A DNA stretch of 64,000 nt from Microvirga splendida (GTDB lineage Bacteria > Pseudomonadota > Alphaproteobacteria > Rhizobiales > Beijerinckiaceae), in the NCBI RefSeq assembly GCF_016427565.1, contig NZ_JAELXT010000004.1:62001-126000 (forward strand), in the 5' to 3' direction. Positions 38,259 through 50,329 of the stretch are shown piece after piece. Below the pieces are notes generated by a model. The model worked only from the letters and a program-made list of their open reading frames with translations. It was not told where the DNA came from and did not search any database. Positions within the stretch are counted from its first letter, which is position 1. Every line of letters begins with the position of its first letter. A program made the position numbers and the translations under genes.

Positions 38259-38564
38259 ATGGCTAAGAAAAGCGCTATTGAGAAGAACAAGCATCGTCGT
38301 GAGCTGGTGAAGAAGTTCGCCGGCCGTCGCGAGCGCCTCCTGGCGGTCGCCAACGACGAGTCGAAGTCCATGGAGGAGCGCTTCGAGGCGCGCCTCAAGC
38401 TGGCCGAGCTCCCGCGCAACGCGAGCCCGTCCCGCATCCGCAACCGTTGCGAGATCACGGGCCGCCCGCGCGCTTACTACCGCAAGCTCGGCATGTCCCG
38501 TATCGCTCTGCGCGAGCTCGGCAACAAGGGCCTGATTCCGGGCCTCGTGAAGTCCAGCTGGTAA
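38259..38564 (+). CDS. rpsN: 30S ribosomal protein S14 (zinc-free form)
   Basis: A 101-residue S14 ([21 protein letters not shown]) of the long type. Only one Cys is seen in the [21 protein letters not shown] region, so the four-Cys zinc site of the short form is absent. That is the normal state for proteobacterial S14. Confidence 0.97.
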   Translation: MAKKSAIEKNKHRRELVKKFAGRRERLLAVANDESKSMEERFEARLKLAELPRNASPSRIRNRCEITGRPRAYYRKLGMSRIALRELGNKGLIPGLVKSSW

Positions 38565-38579
38565 GGGGGAGGGCATCAT

Positions 38580-38975
38580 ATGATCAACGATCCGTTGGGC
38601 GATATGCTCACCCGCATCCGCAACGCGCAGATGCGCCGTCGCGGTACCGTTTCCACCCCCGGCTCGAAGCTGCGGGCTCGCGTTCTTGAGGTTCTCAAGA
38701 GCGAGGGCTACATCCGCGACTTCTCGCAGACGGAGTTCGGCAATGGCCGGACCGAGTTCTCGATCGAGCTGAAGTACTATGACGGCCAGCCGGTGATCCG
38801 CTCGATCGAGCGCGTCTCCAAGCCGGGCCGCCGCGTGTATGCCTCCGTCGACACCATGCCTCGCGTGGCCGACGGCCTGGGCGTCACCATTCTCTCGACG
38901 CCCCAGGGCGTGATGGCCGATCACGAGGCCCGGGAGAAGAACGTGGGCGGCGAAGTGCTCTGCAAGGTCTTCTAA
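38580..38975 (+). CDS. rpsH: 30S ribosomal protein S8
   Basis: A 131-residue S8 ([20 protein letters not shown]) ending with the conserved ISTPQGVM-like block ([23 protein letters not shown]). In E. coli S8 autoregulates the spc operon; no matching mRNA site was identified here. Confidence 0.97.
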   Translation: MINDPLGDMLTRIRNAQMRRRGTVSTPGSKLRARVLEVLKSEGYIRDFSQTEFGNGRTEFSIELKYYDGQPVIRSIERVSKPGRRVYASVDTMPRVADGLGVTILSTPQGVMADHEAREKNVGGEVLCKVF

Positions 38976-39011
38976 GGCCAGGCACCCGCACAGAACCACG
39001 GAGATTCGAAA

Positions 39012-39545
39012 ATGTCCCGAGTAGGCAAGAAGCCCGTTCCGGTTCCGTCAGGTGTGACGGCGACCGTCGACGGTCAAATGGTGAAGGTTAAGGGCGCGAA
39101 GGGCGAACTGTCGTTCCTCGTTCCCGAGGAAGTGTCGGTTGTTCTTGAGGACGGCGCCGTGTCGGTGAACCCGCGCGACGAGTCCAAGACGGCCCGTGCG
39201 AAGTGGGGCATGTCCCGCGCCCAGGTGTCGAACCTGGTCGAAGGCGTGTCCAAGGGCTTCGAGAAGCGCCTCGAGATCAACGGCGTCGGCTACAAGGCCG
39301 CCGTTGCCGGCAAGGTGCTGAAGCTCTCGCTGGGCTACAGCCACGACATCGACTACGCGATCCCGGCCGGCGTGACGATCACGACGCCGAAGCCCACGGA
39401 AGTCATCGTCGCCGGCATCGACAAGCAGGTCGTTGGTCAGACCGCCGCCGAGATCCGCGAATACCGCGGTCCGGAGCCCTACAAGGGCAAGGGCGTCAAG
39501 TATGCCAACGAGTTCATCTTCCGCAAGGAAGGCAAGAAGAAGTAA
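39012..39545 (+). CDS. rplF: 50S ribosomal protein L6
   Basis: A 177-residue L6 with two homologous domains ([15 protein letters not shown]..., [12 protein letters not shown]...). The C-terminal signature is [26 protein letters not shown]-like. Confidence 0.98.
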   Translation: MSRVGKKPVPVPSGVTATVDGQMVKVKGAKGELSFLVPEEVSVVLEDGAVSVNPRDESKTARAKWGMSRAQVSNLVEGVSKGFEKRLEINGVGYKAAVAGKVLKLSLGYSHDIDYAIPAGVTITTPKPTEVIVAGIDKQVVGQTAAEIREYRGPEPYKGKGVKYANEFIFRKEGKKK

Positions 39546-39557
39546 GGACGACGTATC

Positions 39558-39920
39558 ATGGCTGAGAAGAAAGGCGCTGAAGATCGCCGCAAGGCCCGTG
39601 TGCGCCGTGCGATCAAGAAGGCAGCGAATGGTCGTCCGCGTTTGTCGGTCTTCCGTTCGTCCAAGCAGATCTACGCCCAGATTATCGACGACGTTCGCGG
39701 CCACACGGTCGCTGCGGCTTCGACCCTCGAGGCTGACCTGAAGGGCAAGCTCAAGACCGGCGCCACCGTCGATGCGGCGAAGGAAGTGGGCAAGCTCGTG
39801 GCTGAGCGCGCGGTTGCTGCCGGCGTGAAGCAGGTCATCTTCGACCGCTCGGGCTACCTCTATCACGGCCGCGTCAAGGCTCTGGCCGACGCTGCCCGTG
39901 AAGGCGGTCTGGATTTCTAA
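39558..39920 (+). CDS. rplR: 50S ribosomal protein L18
   Basis: A 120-residue L18 that binds 5S rRNA with L5. [20 protein letters not shown] and the C-terminal [26 protein letters not shown] block are diagnostic. Confidence 0.97.
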   Translation: MAEKKGAEDRRKARVRRAIKKAANGRPRLSVFRSSKQIYAQIIDDVRGHTVAAASTLEADLKGKLKTGATVDAAKEVGKLVAERAVAAGVKQVIFDRSGYLYHGRVKALADAAREGGLDF

Positions 39921-39984
39921 CGGCGGGTGTAATCCAAGCAACCCTTAGCGAGCGGGCCCGCCGCCCGCGCAAGTGAGAGGTCTC

Positions 39985-40554
39985 ATGGCTAGAGAACCAA
40001 GAGAACGTGCTGATCGCGAAGAGCGCGACAGCGAATTCGTGGACCGCCTGGTCCACATCAACCGCGTCGCCAAGGTGGTGAAGGGCGGCCGTCGCTTCGG
40101 CTTCGCTGCTCTCGTCGTCGTCGGCGACCAGAAGGGCCGCGTCGGCTTCGGCCACGGCAAGGCCCGCGAAGTGCCGGAAGCCATCCGCAAGGCCACGGAC
40201 GCTGCCAAGCGCTCCATGATCCGCGTTGCGCTGCGCGAAGGCCGCACGCTCCATCACGACGTGAACGGCCGCCACGGCGCCGGCAAGGTCGTGCTGCGTG
40301 CCGCTCCGCAGGGTACCGGCATCATCGCCGGCGGCCCGATGCGCGCCGTCTTCGAGGTGGTGGGCATGCAGGACGTGGTCGCCAAGTCGCTCGGCTCGTC
40401 GAACCCCTACAACCTCGTCCGCGCGACCTTCGACGCGCTCAAGAACGAGGACAGCCCGCGTTCGGTCGCCGCTCGCCGTGGCCTGAAGGTCTCGACGCTG
40501 CAGGCTCGCCGCCGCGATGCAGACACCAGCGAAGCCGCTGGCGCTGAAGCGTAA
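39985..40554 (+). CDS. rpsE: 30S ribosomal protein S5
   Basis: A 189-residue S5 with an N-terminal double-stranded-RNA-binding fold ([37 protein letters not shown]) and a C-terminal domain. The start at 39985 ([15 protein letters not shown]) follows GAGGT; an in-frame ATG four codons earlier is less likely. Confidence 0.97.
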   Translation: MAREPRERADREERDSEFVDRLVHINRVAKVVKGGRRFGFAALVVVGDQKGRVGFGHGKAREVPEAIRKATDAAKRSMIRVALREGRTLHHDVNGRHGAGKVVLRAAPQGTGIIAGGPMRAVFEVVGMQDVVAKSLGSSNPYNLVRATFDALKNEDSPRSVAARRGLKVSTLQARRRDADTSEAAGAEA

Positions 40555-40568
40555 GGGAGGCTGTAACC

Positions 40569-40775
40569 ATGGCAAAGAAGCCTGCTGCTGCAGCATCCAC
40601 CGTCACCGTTGAGCAGATCGGTTCGCCGATCCGCCGCGAGGCCAAGCAGCGCCAGACGCTGATCGGTCTCAAGCTCAACAAGCTTCACCGTACTTCGACC
40701 TTGGAAGACACGCCGGCAGTTCGCGGCATGATCGAAAAGGTCAAGCACCTCGTGCGCGTTGTCGACGGGCAGTGA
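40569..40775 (+). CDS. rpmD: 50S ribosomal protein L30
   Basis: A 68-residue L30. After a short Ala-rich N-terminus it shows [26 protein letters not shown] and [11 protein letters not shown], the family pattern. It lies 14 bases after rpsE. Confidence 0.95.
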   Translation: MAKKPAAAASTVTVEQIGSPIRREAKQRQTLIGLKLNKLHRTSTLEDTPAVRGMIEKVKHLVRVVDGQ

Positions 40776-40785
40776 GGAGAGCGTC

Positions 40786-41259
40786 ATGAAACTCAACGAA
40801 ATTCGTGACAACGAAGGTTCTACCAAGAACCGCATGCGTGTCGGCCGTGGTATCGGCTCCGGCAAGGGCAAGACCGGTGGTCGCGGCGTGAAGGGACAGA
40901 AGTCCCGTACCGGCGTGTCCATCAAGGGCTTCGAAGGCGGTCAGATGCCTCTGCACCGTCGTCTGCCGAAGCGCGGCTTCAACAAGCCGAACCAGATCGA
41001 CCTCAACGAGGTCAATGTCGGCCGCATCCAGCAGGCGATCGAAGCCGGCAAGCTCGACAAGGGCGCTGCCGTCACAGTCGAGTCACTGGTGGCCGCCGGT
41101 GTGGTCTCCAAGCCGCGCGACGGCGTGAAGATCCTCGGCGTCGGCGAACTCAAGACGAAGCTGTCCTTCCAGGTTCACGGCGCGTCGAAGTCGGCCGTCG
41201 AAGCGATCGAGAAGGCTGGTGGCTCGGTCACCCTGCTGGGTGGCGTTGCGCAGGCGTGA
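40786..41259 (+). CDS. rplO: 50S ribosomal protein L15
   Basis: A 157-residue L15 ([34 protein letters not shown]) with the basic glycine-rich N-terminus that enters the rRNA core. GAGGAGAGC precedes the ATG at 40786. Earlier in-frame starts inside rpmD are rejected. Confidence 0.97.
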   Translation: MKLNEIRDNEGSTKNRMRVGRGIGSGKGKTGGRGVKGQKSRTGVSIKGFEGGQMPLHRRLPKRGFNKPNQIDLNEVNVGRIQQAIEAGKLDKGAAVTVESLVAAGVVSKPRDGVKILGVGELKTKLSFQVHGASKSAVEAIEKAGGSVTLLGGVAQA

Positions 41260-41288
41260 GCCAGCGCCCACATTGACTAGGATCCAAG

Positions 41289-41319
41289 CGGCGGCCCGCG
41301 TCTGATCGCGTGGCCGCCG
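41289..41319 (+). promoter_or_regulatory. GC-rich hairpin between rplO and secY
   Basis: CGGCGGCCCGCG and CGCGTGGCCGCCG pair around TCTGAT with one bulged base. A short TTTG follows. It could attenuate transcription or protect the upstream ribosomal mRNA from decay before secY. Confidence 0.55.
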
Positions 41320-41364
41320 TTTGCGTGATGACCGTCACGGTTCAAGTATTTCGGGGACAACACT

Positions 41365-42702
41365 ATGGCCTCAGCAGCCGAGCAACTTGCGGCAAACATC
41401 AATTTCGGCGCCATCGCCAAGGCCGATGAGCTGAAGAAGCGCATCTGGTTCACCCTGGGCGCCCTCATCGTCTATCGTCTCGGCACCTACATCCCGCTGC
41501 CCGGCATCAACCCGGAAGCCCTGGCGCAGAGCTTCCAGAACGCCAGCGGCGGCGTGCTCGGCCTCTTCAACATGTTCTCGGGCGGCGCCGTGGAGCGCAT
41601 GGCGATCTTCGCCCTGAACATCATGCCGTACATCTCGGCCTCGATCATCATCCAGCTCCTCACCTCCGTGCTGCCCTCCCTCGAGGCGCTCAAGAAGGAA
41701 GGGGAGGCCGGCCGCAAGATCCTCAACCAGTACACCCGCTATCTCACGGTGATGCTGGCGGTGTTCCAGTCCTGGGGCATCGCGGTGGGCCTGCAGAGCT
41801 CCGGCAGCATCGTGGATGCGCCCGGTCCGTTCTTCCTGATCTCCACCGTGATCACGCTCACCGGCGGCACCATGTTCCTCATGTGGCTGGGCGAGCAGAT
41901 CACGTCCCGGGGCATCGGCAACGGCACCTCGCTGATCATCTTCGCCGGCATCGTGGCGAACCTGCCGTCGGCCATCGCCGGCACCCTGGAGCTCGGCCGT
42001 CAGGGCGCGATCTCGACGGGCCTGATCATCGGCGTGATCGTGATGGCCGTCGCCATCATCTACTTCGTGGTGTTCATGGAGCGCGCCCAGCGCCGCCTCC
42101 TCATCAACTACCCGAAGCGCCAGGTCGGCAACCGGGTGTATGACGGCCAGACCTCGTTCCTGCCGCTCAAGCTGAACACCTCGGGCGTGATCCCGCCGAT
42201 CTTCGCCTCCTCGCTGCTCCTGCTGCCGGCCACCATCGCCAGCTTCCAGAGCACCGGCGACGGGACCGGGTTCATCTCCACCCTGACCGCCTATCTCGGC
42301 CACGGCCAGCCCGCCTACATGTTCCTGTATGCGGCGCTGATCGTGTTCTTCGCCTTCTTCTATACGGCCATCGTGTTCAATCCGACCGAGACGGCTGACA
42401 ACCTGAAGAAGCAGGGCGGCTTCATTCCGGGCATCCGTCCGGGCGAGCGGACGGCGGACTTCATCGACCAGGTTCTCACCCGCATCACGGTGCTGGGCGC
42501 GATTTACCTGGTGATCATCTGCCTGATTCCCGAACTGCTGGTGTCCTACGCGGCCCTGCCATTCTACTTTGGCGGCACTTCGCTTCTGATCGTGGTGTCT
42601 GTTACCATGGACACGGTCGCTCAGGTGCATGGTCACCTGCTGGCGCACCAGTACGAGGGTCTCGTCAAGAAGGCGAAGCTCAAGGGCGCGCGCAGACGCT
42701 AA
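41365..42702 (+). CDS. secY: Preprotein translocase subunit SecY
   Basis: A 445-residue inner-membrane channel with ten predicted helices. The plug/TM2 region SGGAVERMAIFALNIMPYISASIIIQLL, the loop EQITSRGIGNGTSLIIFAGI and the cytoplasmic C5 loop GFIPGIRPGERTADFI are characteristic. Its partner secE is at 12250. It ends the spc ribosomal genes and precedes adk. Confidence 0.98.
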   Translation: MASAAEQLAANINFGAIAKADELKKRIWFTLGALIVYRLGTYIPLPGINPEALAQSFQNASGGVLGLFNMFSGGAVERMAIFALNIMPYISASIIIQLLTSVLPSLEALKKEGEAGRKILNQYTRYLTVMLAVFQSWGIAVGLQSSGSIVDAPGPFFLISTVITLTGGTMFLMWLGEQITSRGIGNGTSLIIFAGIVANLPSAIAGTLELGRQGAISTGLIIGVIVMAVAIIYFVVFMERAQRRLLINYPKRQVGNRVYDGQTSFLPLKLNTSGVIPPIFASSLLLLPATIASFQSTGDGTGFISTLTAYLGHGQPAYMFLYAALIVFFAFFYTAIVFNPTETADNLKKQGGFIPGIRPGERTADFIDQVLTRITVLGAIYLVIICLIPELLVSYAALPFYFGGTSLLIVVSVTMDTVAQVHGHLLAHQYEGLVKKAKLKGARRR

Positions 42703-42846
42703 GGCATTTTCAGGCGAAGCGGACCCGGTCCGCCGCCGGACAATGCGCCAAGGGGAAGAAGAGAGCTGATCCCCGCAAGGGGGCAGCTCTAGGAATGGAC
42801 ACCTCGCCTGAAGGCGAGCATTCTCGACGAAGTCAGGGGGGCGTCG

Positions 42847-43428
42847 ATGAGGATCATCCTGCTGGGGCCGCCAGGGGCCGGCAAAGGCACTCAGGCTGTG
42901 CGTCTGGTCGAGCGGCTGGGGATTCCCCAGCTGTCCACCGGCGACATGCTCCGCGCCGCCGTGGCCGCCGGCACACCGGTCGGCCTCAAGGCCAAGGCTG
43001 TCATGGATCGGGGCGAGCTGGTGTCCGACGACATCGTCGTGGGCATCATTGCGGACCGAATCGAGGAGCCGGACGCCAGGAACGGCTTCATCCTCGACGG
43101 CTTCCCGCGCACCGTCGCCCAGGCCGAAGCCTTCGATTCCATGCTGGCCGCCAAGGGCCTGAAGCTGGATGCCGTGATCGAGTTCAAGGTCAACGAGACC
43201 GAGCTGGTCGACCGCATCGTCCGGCGCGCCCAGGAAACCGAGGCGCGCGGGGAGCCGGTCCGAAAGGACGACAACCCCGAGGTCTTCAAGACCCGGCTCG
43301 AAGCATATAGGAATCAGACAGCCCCGCTCTCGGCCTATTACGAGCGCACGGGCATGCTGAAGACCGTCGACGGCATGAAGCCCATCGACGACGTGACCCA
43401 GGCGATCAAGGAAATCCTCGGTCGCTGA
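42847..43428 (+). CDS. adk: Adenylate kinase
   Basis: A 193-residue adenylate kinase (ATP + AMP = 2 ADP). The P-loop [10 protein letters not shown] is at residues 7-16, with the AMP-site DGFPRT and the Arg-rich LID ([25 protein letters not shown]). The LID is the short form without the four-Cys zinc site, common in alphaproteobacteria. It sits between secY and rpsM, as usual. Confidence 0.97.
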   Translation: MRIILLGPPGAGKGTQAVRLVERLGIPQLSTGDMLRAAVAAGTPVGLKAKAVMDRGELVSDDIVVGIIADRIEEPDARNGFILDGFPRTVAQAEAFDSMLAAKGLKLDAVIEFKVNETELVDRIVRRAQETEARGEPVRKDDNPEVFKTRLEAYRNQTAPLSAYYERTGMLKTVDGMKPIDDVTQAIKEILGR

Positions 43429-43623
43429 GGGGCAGGGGGCTTGACCGGCGGGTTAATTTCCGTTAGGGGCAAGCTCTTGCACAAGAACCTGCATATCCAG
43501 AGGGCTTCATGAGGGGCCGCTCTGGATTGTTGTGTTTCGCATAAGCCCGCGCAAGGGCCGGCCTCCACCGGACGCGCGATAAACATAAACCGAAGCTTAT
43601 TGCTTCCCACATGGAGACGGACG

Positions 43624-43992
43624 ATGGCCCGTATAGCAGGCGTCAATATCCCGACCGCCAAGCGCGTTGTGATCGCGCTTCAGTATATCCACGGCATTGG
43701 GCCCAAGAAGGCCCAGGAGATCGTCGAGAAGGTCAACATCCCGGCCGAGCGCCGCGTGAACCAGCTCACCGACGCCGAAGTTCTGGCCATCCGCGAGACG
43801 ATCGACCGCGACTACATCGTCGAAGGCGATCTGCGCCGTGAAGTCTCCATGAACATCAAGCGCCTGATGGATCTGGCTGCCTACCGTGGCCTGCGCCACC
43901 GCCGCAGCCTGCCGACCCGCGGCCAGCGCACCCACACGAACGCCCGCACCCGCAAGGGCAAGGCGAAGCCGATCGCCGGCAAGAAGAAGTAA
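43624..43992 (+). CDS. rpsM: 30S ribosomal protein S13
   Basis: A 122-residue S13 ([26 protein letters not shown]) with the basic C-terminal tail [24 protein letters not shown] that contacts P-site tRNA. GGAGACGGACG precedes the ATG at 43624. An in-frame start at 43600 is rejected. A weak promoter-like TTGACC-17-TAGGGG lies at 43441-43469. Confidence 0.97.
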   Translation: MARIAGVNIPTAKRVVIALQYIHGIGPKKAQEIVEKVNIPAERRVNQLTDAEVLAIRETIDRDYIVEGDLRREVSMNIKRLMDLAAYRGLRHRRSLPTRGQRTHTNARTRKGKAKPIAGKKK

Positions 43993-44070
43993 TTTTTTGC
44001 GGCCACCCCCGGCGGGTGGCCCTCTCTCCCGAGCGCCTGGCATGACGGGCGCGCTTGAAGGATCTTTGGA

Positions 44071-44460
44071 ATGGCTAAAGAAGCTACCCGCGTCCGCCGC
44101 CGCGAACGCAAGAACATCGTTTCCGGCGTGGCGCATGTGAACGCCTCGTTCAACAACACCATGATCACCATCACGGACGCCCAGGGCAACACGATCTCGT
44201 GGTCCTCGGCCGGCGCGATGGGTTTCAAGGGCTCGCGTAAGTCGACCCCCTATGCGGCTCAGATCGCCGCTGAAGACGCAGCCCGCAAGGCTGCCGAGCA
44301 TGGCATGCGCACCCTCGAGGTCGAGGTGTCGGGTCCCGGCTCCGGCCGTGAGTCCGCCCTGCGCGCCCTGCAGTCGGCCGGTTTCACGGTCACCTCGATC
44401 CGTGACGTGACGCCGATCCCGCACAATGGCTGCCGCCCGCGCAAGCGTCGCCGCGTCTAA
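44071..44460 (+). CDS. rpsK: 30S ribosomal protein S11
   Basis: A 129-residue S11 with [42 protein letters not shown] and the C-terminal [18 protein letters not shown] signature. It sits in the platform near the E site. Confidence 0.98.
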   Translation: MAKEATRVRRRERKNIVSGVAHVNASFNNTMITITDAQGNTISWSSAGAMGFKGSRKSTPYAAQIAAEDAARKAAEHGMRTLEVEVSGPGSGRESALRALQSAGFTVTSIRDVTPIPHNGCRPRKRRRV

Positions 44461-44553
44461 GGTTATCCTGCGCGTGGGCCCAAACCCACGCGCGTTCCGG
44501 TTTAAAGGGACGGCTGAAGCCTCCCTTCAAGCCGTACCTCATGAGGTGTGGTT

Positions 44554-45570
44554 GTGATCCAAAAGAACTGGCAAGAGCTGATTAAGCCGAACAAGCTCGA
44601 AGTCTCTCCGGGCGACGACCCGAAGCGCATCGCGACGGTCGTCGCGGAGCCGCTCGAGCGTGGCTTCGGCACGACGCTCGGCAACTCCCTGCGCCGGGTC
44701 CTGCTGTCGTCGCTTCAGGGCGCCGCTGTCACGGCGGTCCATATCGACGGCGTGCTGCACGAGTTCTCTTCCATCCCGGGCGTCCGCGAGGACGTGACGG
44801 ACATCGTCCTCAACGTGAAGACGATCGCCATCAAGATGCAGAGCGAAGGCGCGAAGCGCATGACGCTCCGCAAGACTGGCCCTGGCGCCGTGACGGCCGG
44901 CGACATCAACACGGTCGGCGACGTCCAGATCCTGAACCCCGAGCTCGTGCTCTGCACCCTCGACGACGGCGCCGAGATCCGCATGGAGTTCACGGTCGAC
45001 ACGGGCAAGGGCTACGTTCCCGCCGAGCGCAACCGCACCGAGGACGCGCCGATCGGCCTGATCCCGGTCGACTCGCTCTACAGCCCGGTCAAGAAGGTCT
45101 CCTATCGCATCGAGAACACCCGCGAGGGCCAGATTCTCGACTACGACAAGCTGATCATGACCGTCGAGACCAACGGCGCCGTGACGCCTGAGGATGCCGT
45201 GGCCTATGCCGCCCGCATCCTGCAGGATCAGCTGCAGGTCTTCGTCAACTTCGAAGAGCCCCGCAAGGAAGAGGCTGCCGCCGCCGCGCCGCAGCTGCCC
45301 TTCAACCCGGCGCTCCTCAAGAAGGTCGACGAGCTCGAGCTGTCGGTCCGTTCGGCGAACTGCCTGAAGAACGACAACATCGTCTATATCGGCGACCTGA
45401 TCCAGAAGTCGGAAGCGGAGATGCTCCGGACCCCGAACTTCGGTCGCAAGTCGCTCAACGAGATCAAGGAAGTTCTCGCCGGCATGGGCCTGCACCTCGG
45501 CATGGACGTGCCGGGCTGGCCGCCGGAGAACATCGAAGACCTCGCGAAGCGCTTCGAAGAGCACTACTGA
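44554..45570 (+). CDS. rpoA: DNA-directed RNA polymerase subunit alpha
   Basis: A 338-residue alpha subunit. The N-terminal dimerisation domain contains [23 protein letters not shown] linker rich in Glu/Ala follows. The C-terminal domain ([20 protein letters not shown]... [14 protein letters not shown]) binds UP elements and activators. The start is the GTG at 44554 ([16 protein letters not shown]), six bases after GAGGT; the GTG at 44548 would leave no spacing. Confidence 0.97.
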   Translation: MIQKNWQELIKPNKLEVSPGDDPKRIATVVAEPLERGFGTTLGNSLRRVLLSSLQGAAVTAVHIDGVLHEFSSIPGVREDVTDIVLNVKTIAIKMQSEGAKRMTLRKTGPGAVTAGDINTVGDVQILNPELVLCTLDDGAEIRMEFTVDTGKGYVPAERNRTEDAPIGLIPVDSLYSPVKKVSYRIENTREGQILDYDKLIMTVETNGAVTPEDAVAYAARILQDQLQVFVNFEEPRKEEAAAAAPQLPFNPALLKKVDELELSVRSANCLKNDNIVYIGDLIQKSEAEMLRTPNFGRKSLNEIKEVLAGMGLHLGMDVPGWPPENIEDLAKRFEEHY

Positions 45571-45694
45571 GAATTCCGAAGCCGCCCCTTATCCTTGATG
45601 GGCGGTTTCGATCAAGCCCCGCCGGAAACCGGCGGATCAAAAGAGAGACGGTCCGTCCCTTGGCACGGCGGCCGGAAGATTTAGGAGAAAGCCA

Positions 45695-46117
45695 ATGCGT
45701 CACGGATTCCGTGGTCGTCGCTTCAACCGCACGACCGAACACCGCAAGGCCATGTTCGCCAATATGGCGGCTGCGCTGATCAAGCACGAGCAGATCGTCA
45801 CGACGCTCCCGAAGGCCAAGGACCTGCGTCCGGTCGTCGAGAAGCTGATCACCCTCGGCAAGCGCGGCGACATGCATGCCCGCCGCCTCGCCATGTCGAA
45901 GCTGCGCGACGAGACCATGGTCAAGAAGCTCTTCGACGTGCTGGGCAAGCGCTACCAGGACCGCCAGGGTGGCTACACCCGCGTCCTGAAGGCCGGCTTC
46001 CGCTACGGCGACAACGCCCCGCTGGCCGTGATCGAGTTCGTTGACCGCGACGTCGATGCGCGCGGCCAGGATTCGGGCCCGACCATGAAGGAAGAGATCA
46101 TCGAGGCCGCCGAGTAA
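45695..46117 (+). CDS. rplQ: 50S ribosomal protein L17
   Basis: A 140-residue L17 ([34 protein letters not shown]). The C-terminal region after [15 protein letters not shown] is extended relative to E. coli, as in other alphaproteobacteria. It closes the alpha operon. Confidence 0.97.
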   Translation: MRHGFRGRRFNRTTEHRKAMFANMAAALIKHEQIVTTLPKAKDLRPVVEKLITLGKRGDMHARRLAMSKLRDETMVKKLFDVLGKRYQDRQGGYTRVLKAGFRYGDNAPLAVIEFVDRDVDARGQDSGPTMKEEIIEAAE

Positions 46118-46141
46118 GTCTCGGCGCAGCCAATCGGATCA

Positions 46142-46168
46142 AGGGCGGTCTTCGGGCCGCCCTTTTTG
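46142..46168 (+). terminator. Rho-independent terminator after rplQ
   Basis: AGGGCGG and CCGCCCT pair around a loop containing TCTTCGGG and are followed by five T. It marks the end of the ribosomal super-cluster. Confidence 0.9.
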
Positions 46169-46264
46169 TTTGCGCGCTCGTCTCCCCATATGCTCCCGTT
46201 GAGGCTTGGACTTTCGTGCCTTGCGTTTTATCGAGGGGCATCGCTGATCGAGGGATTCGTGGCC

Positions 46265-47668
<1,404 letters not shown>

Positions 47669-47670
47669 CG

Positions 47671-47768
47671 CAGCGTGCGGCCCGCCGGGTCCGCACCGAA
47701 CGATGCGCTCTCAAAGGATAAGCATCGGATAGATCCCAAAAGTGCAAATCCACTTTTGGGTCCGATGC
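47671..47768. repeat. Palindromic intergenic repeat, copy B
   Basis: This copy lies three bases after the htrA stop. The second palindrome (47722-47768) is almost the same as in copy A: GCATCGGAT, GATCCCAAAAGTG and CCACTTTTGGGTCCGATGC are shared. The first palindrome is degenerate but keeps GCGTGCGG and CGATGC. Confidence 0.8.
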
Positions 47769-47835
47769 TCGAAGCGCGACGGCAGCCTGCGGATCGGGTA
47801 TGGATGACGGGACAAGATTTGAGTCCCTGTTCATC

Positions 47836-49143
47836 ATGAGCGACCTGTTTTCCTCCGCTGGCCTCGACCAGAGCGCACCCCGTCCGCTGGCGGACCGGAT
47901 GCGGCCGACCAAGCTCTCCGAAGTGGTCGGCCAGGACCATCTCGTGGGTCCCGACGGCATCCTCACCCGGCTCATCGCCTCGAAGTCCCTGGGCTCCCTG
48001 ATTTTCTGGGGCCCGCCCGGCACGGGCAAGACGACCGTGGCGCGCCTGATGGCCCATGAGACGGATCTGCATTTCGACCAGATCTCCGCGATCTTCTCCG
48101 GCGTGGCGGATCTCAAGAAGGTCTTCGAGGCCGCCCGCCACCGTCGCTCCATGGGCAAGGGCACGCTGCTCTTCGTCGATGAGATCCACCGCTTCAACCG
48201 CGCCCAGCTCGACGCCTTCCTGCCCGTCATGGAGGACGGCACGATCACCCTGGTGGGCGCGACCACCGAGAACCCGTCCTTCGAGCTGAACGCGGCGCTT
48301 CTCTCCCGCGCCCGCGTCCTTTTGTTCAAATCCCTGGACGAAGAGGCGATCCAGAAGATCCTGGCTCGCGCCGAGGAGATCACGGAAAAAAGCCTGCCGC
48401 TGGACGGAGAGGCGAGGGCGTCCCTGGTGCGCATGGCGGACGGCGACGGGCGAGCCGTGCTGACGCTGGCCGAGGAGGTCTGGCGCTCGGCCAAGCCCGG
48501 CGAGGTCTTCGACGCCGAGCAGTTGCAGGAGATCATCCAGCGCCGCGCGCCGATCTACGACAAGGGGCAGGAGGGGCACTACAACCTCATCTCCGCCCTG
48601 CACAAGACCATCCGCGGCTCAGATCCCGATGCGGCCCTCTACTACCTCACCCGCATGCTCGATGCCGGCGAGGACCGGCTCTTCATCGCCCGCCGGCTGG
48701 TGCGGGCGGCTGTGGAAGACATCGGTATGGCCGACCCGCAGGCGCTCGTGATCGCCAATGCGGCCAAGGACGCGTTCGACTTCCTCGGCTCGCCGGAAGG
48801 GGAGTTGGCGCTGGCCCAGGCGGCGGTCTATCTCGCCACCGCGCCGAAATCGAATGCCCTTTACACGGCCTACAAGGCCGCCACGCGGGTGGCCAAGGAG
48901 CACGGCTCCCTCATGCCGCCCAAGACCATCCTGAACGCCCCGACCAAGCTCATGAAGCAGATCGGCTACGGCGACGGCTATGCCTACGACCACGACGAGC
49001 CGGATGCCTTCTCGGGGCAGGATTACTGGCCGGACAAGCTGGGGCGCCAATCCTTCTACGAGCCCGTGGACCGCGGCTTCGAGCGGGAGGTCCGCAAGCG
49101 GCTGGACTGGTGGGAGAAGCTCCGGAAGGAGCGACGCAAGTAA
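47836..49143 (+). CDS. rarA: Replication-associated recombination protein A (AAA+ ATPase)
   Basis: A 435-residue RarA/MgsA/Mgs1-family clamp-loader-like ATPase that acts at stalled replication forks. Walker A GPPGTGKT is at residues 59-66 and Walker B is LLFVDEIHRFN. The family block GATTENPSFELNAALLSRARV is present, as is the C-terminal tetramerisation region (GYAYDHDEPDAFSGQDYWPD). The start at 47836 (MSDLFSSAGLDQ) fits the family; an in-frame start at 47800 is less likely. Confidence 0.95.
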   Translation: MSDLFSSAGLDQSAPRPLADRMRPTKLSEVVGQDHLVGPDGILTRLIASKSLGSLIFWGPPGTGKTTVARLMAHETDLHFDQISAIFSGVADLKKVFEAARHRRSMGKGTLLFVDEIHRFNRAQLDAFLPVMEDGTITLVGATTENPSFELNAALLSRARVLLFKSLDEEAIQKILARAEEITEKSLPLDGEARASLVRMADGDGRAVLTLAEEVWRSAKPGEVFDAEQLQEIIQRRAPIYDKGQEGHYNLISALHKTIRGSDPDAALYYLTRMLDAGEDRLFIARRLVRAAVEDIGMADPQALVIANAAKDAFDFLGSPEGELALAQAAVYLATAPKSNALYTAYKAATRVAKEHGSLMPPKTILNAPTKLMKQIGYGDGYAYDHDEPDAFSGQDYWPDKLGRQSFYEPVDRGFEREVRKRLDWWEKLRKERRK

Positions 49144-49198
49144 CGTTATATCTCTTTGGGTTCCTTGCTGCTAGGATCGACAGGGCAGGGAGGCACCC

Positions 49199-49891
49199 AT
49201 GAAGAGACTGATCCCCTTACTGATCTGGCTTGCGGCAGCCACAATCTCCGCGCCGGCGCAGGCTCAGAATGTCGAGGTCGCGCCCGGCGTCAGCGTCAGC
49301 CGCAAGACCTACCCGGTATCGGCCAATGAGGCGCCTTTCTTCAACTTTGCGGAGAAGACGGAGGGGCAGAAAGTCGCCGATCGGAAACTCGTCGCTGCGG
49401 TGCTGGAAAGGGTTCCTGACCGGGCGAGAGCGGCTGGCACGGCCATCGAGGCCGGCACGCGCGCCTTCCTGGGTGAGAACGACATCGCGACCGCCGCCAA
49501 GCGCTTCAATCAAGCCTACCTGCTGGATCCGCAGCAGAGCGGAATCTACCACGGCTTCGCGATGGTGGTAGCGACCCGTTTCAAGGACTTCGTCTACGCC
49601 GACGAACTCTTCCGGGTGGCGGCACGCATGAAGTCGCCGTCCCCGTCCCTCCGCGCCGATCACGGCCGAATGCTGCTGATCGCCGGCCGGCCCGCCGAGG
49701 CAAAGCCGCTTCTCGAACAGGCCGTGAAGGACACGCCCGACTGGGCCGTGCCGCGCATGAATCTGGCCTGGGCTACGCTGCAGTCCGGCAATCGCGAGGA
49801 GTCCTGCAGGCTCGCCGCTCAGGTCAGAGGGGAGCAAATGGAGAATGTCGAGGGCGATCTGGCCTTGTTGAGGCAGAAGGCAGGCTGCTAG
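49199..49891 (+). CDS. Exported TPR-like protein
   Basis: The 230-residue product has a Sec signal (RLIPLLIWLAAATISAPAQAQ). The mature helical region contains TPR-type repeats from about residue 85 (AIEAGTRAFLGENDIATAAKRFNQAYLLDP, LRADHGRMLLIAGRPAEAKPLLEQAV, PRMNLAWATLQSGNREESCRLA). It should be a periplasmic scaffold of unknown partner. crcB starts nine bases after its stop, so the two are probably co-transcribed. Confidence 0.8.
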   Translation: MKRLIPLLIWLAAATISAPAQAQNVEVAPGVSVSRKTYPVSANEAPFFNFAEKTEGQKVADRKLVAAVLERVPDRARAAGTAIEAGTRAFLGENDIATAAKRFNQAYLLDPQQSGIYHGFAMVVATRFKDFVYADELFRVAARMKSPSPSLRADHGRMLLIAGRPAEAKPLLEQAVKDTPDWAVPRMNLAWATLQSGNREESCRLAAQVRGEQMENVEGDLALLRQKAGC

Positions 49892-49900
49892 CTTGGCGCC

Positions 49901-50287
49901 ATGCTCTCCTATCTCCTCGTCTTCCTCGGTGCCGGCATCGGCGGAGCCCTGCGCCATGGGGTGAATCTCGGCTGCGCCCGGCTGTGCGGCACGGCCTTTC
50001 CTTGGGGGACGCTGACGGTGAATGCGGTCGGCTCCTTCCTCATGGGAGCCGTTGCCGCGTGGCTCGCCTTCAGGGCAGGCGAGGGGTGGAGCCAGCCCCT
50101 GCGGCTCTTCCTGACCACCGGGATCCTCGGCGGCTTCACCACCTTCTCGGCCTTTTCGCTGGATGCCGTTCTGATCTGGGAGCGGGGGCAGACGGGTCTT
50201 GCCGTGGCTTACGTGGGCGCTTCGGTGATCCTTTCGATTGCCGGATTGCTCGCCGGTCTCGCGTTGATCCGGGCGCTGACGGCTTAA
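49901..50287 (+). CDS. crcB: Fluoride ion channel CrcB/Fluc
   Basis: A 128-residue four-helix membrane protein of the Fluc family that exports fluoride as a dual-topology dimer. GAGIGGALRHGV, TLTVNAVGSFLMG and TTGILGGFTTFSAFSLD (central Na+ and Phe-box region) are the family signatures. No fluoride riboswitch is seen; the gene lies only nine bases after the TPR-like gene. Confidence 0.93.
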   Translation: MLSYLLVFLGAGIGGALRHGVNLGCARLCGTAFPWGTLTVNAVGSFLMGAVAAWLAFRAGEGWSQPLRLFLTTGILGGFTTFSAFSLDAVLIWERGQTGLAVAYVGASVILSIAGLLAGLALIRALTA

Positions 50288-50329
50288 ACCTCGATTGCCG
50301 CCCGCGCGGCGCTCTGGTACCCACGCATC

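Noticed and set aside
49860-49901. Fluoride riboswitch upstream of crcB
   Set aside because: Only nine bases separate crcB from the preceding gene and no matching fold is visible there.
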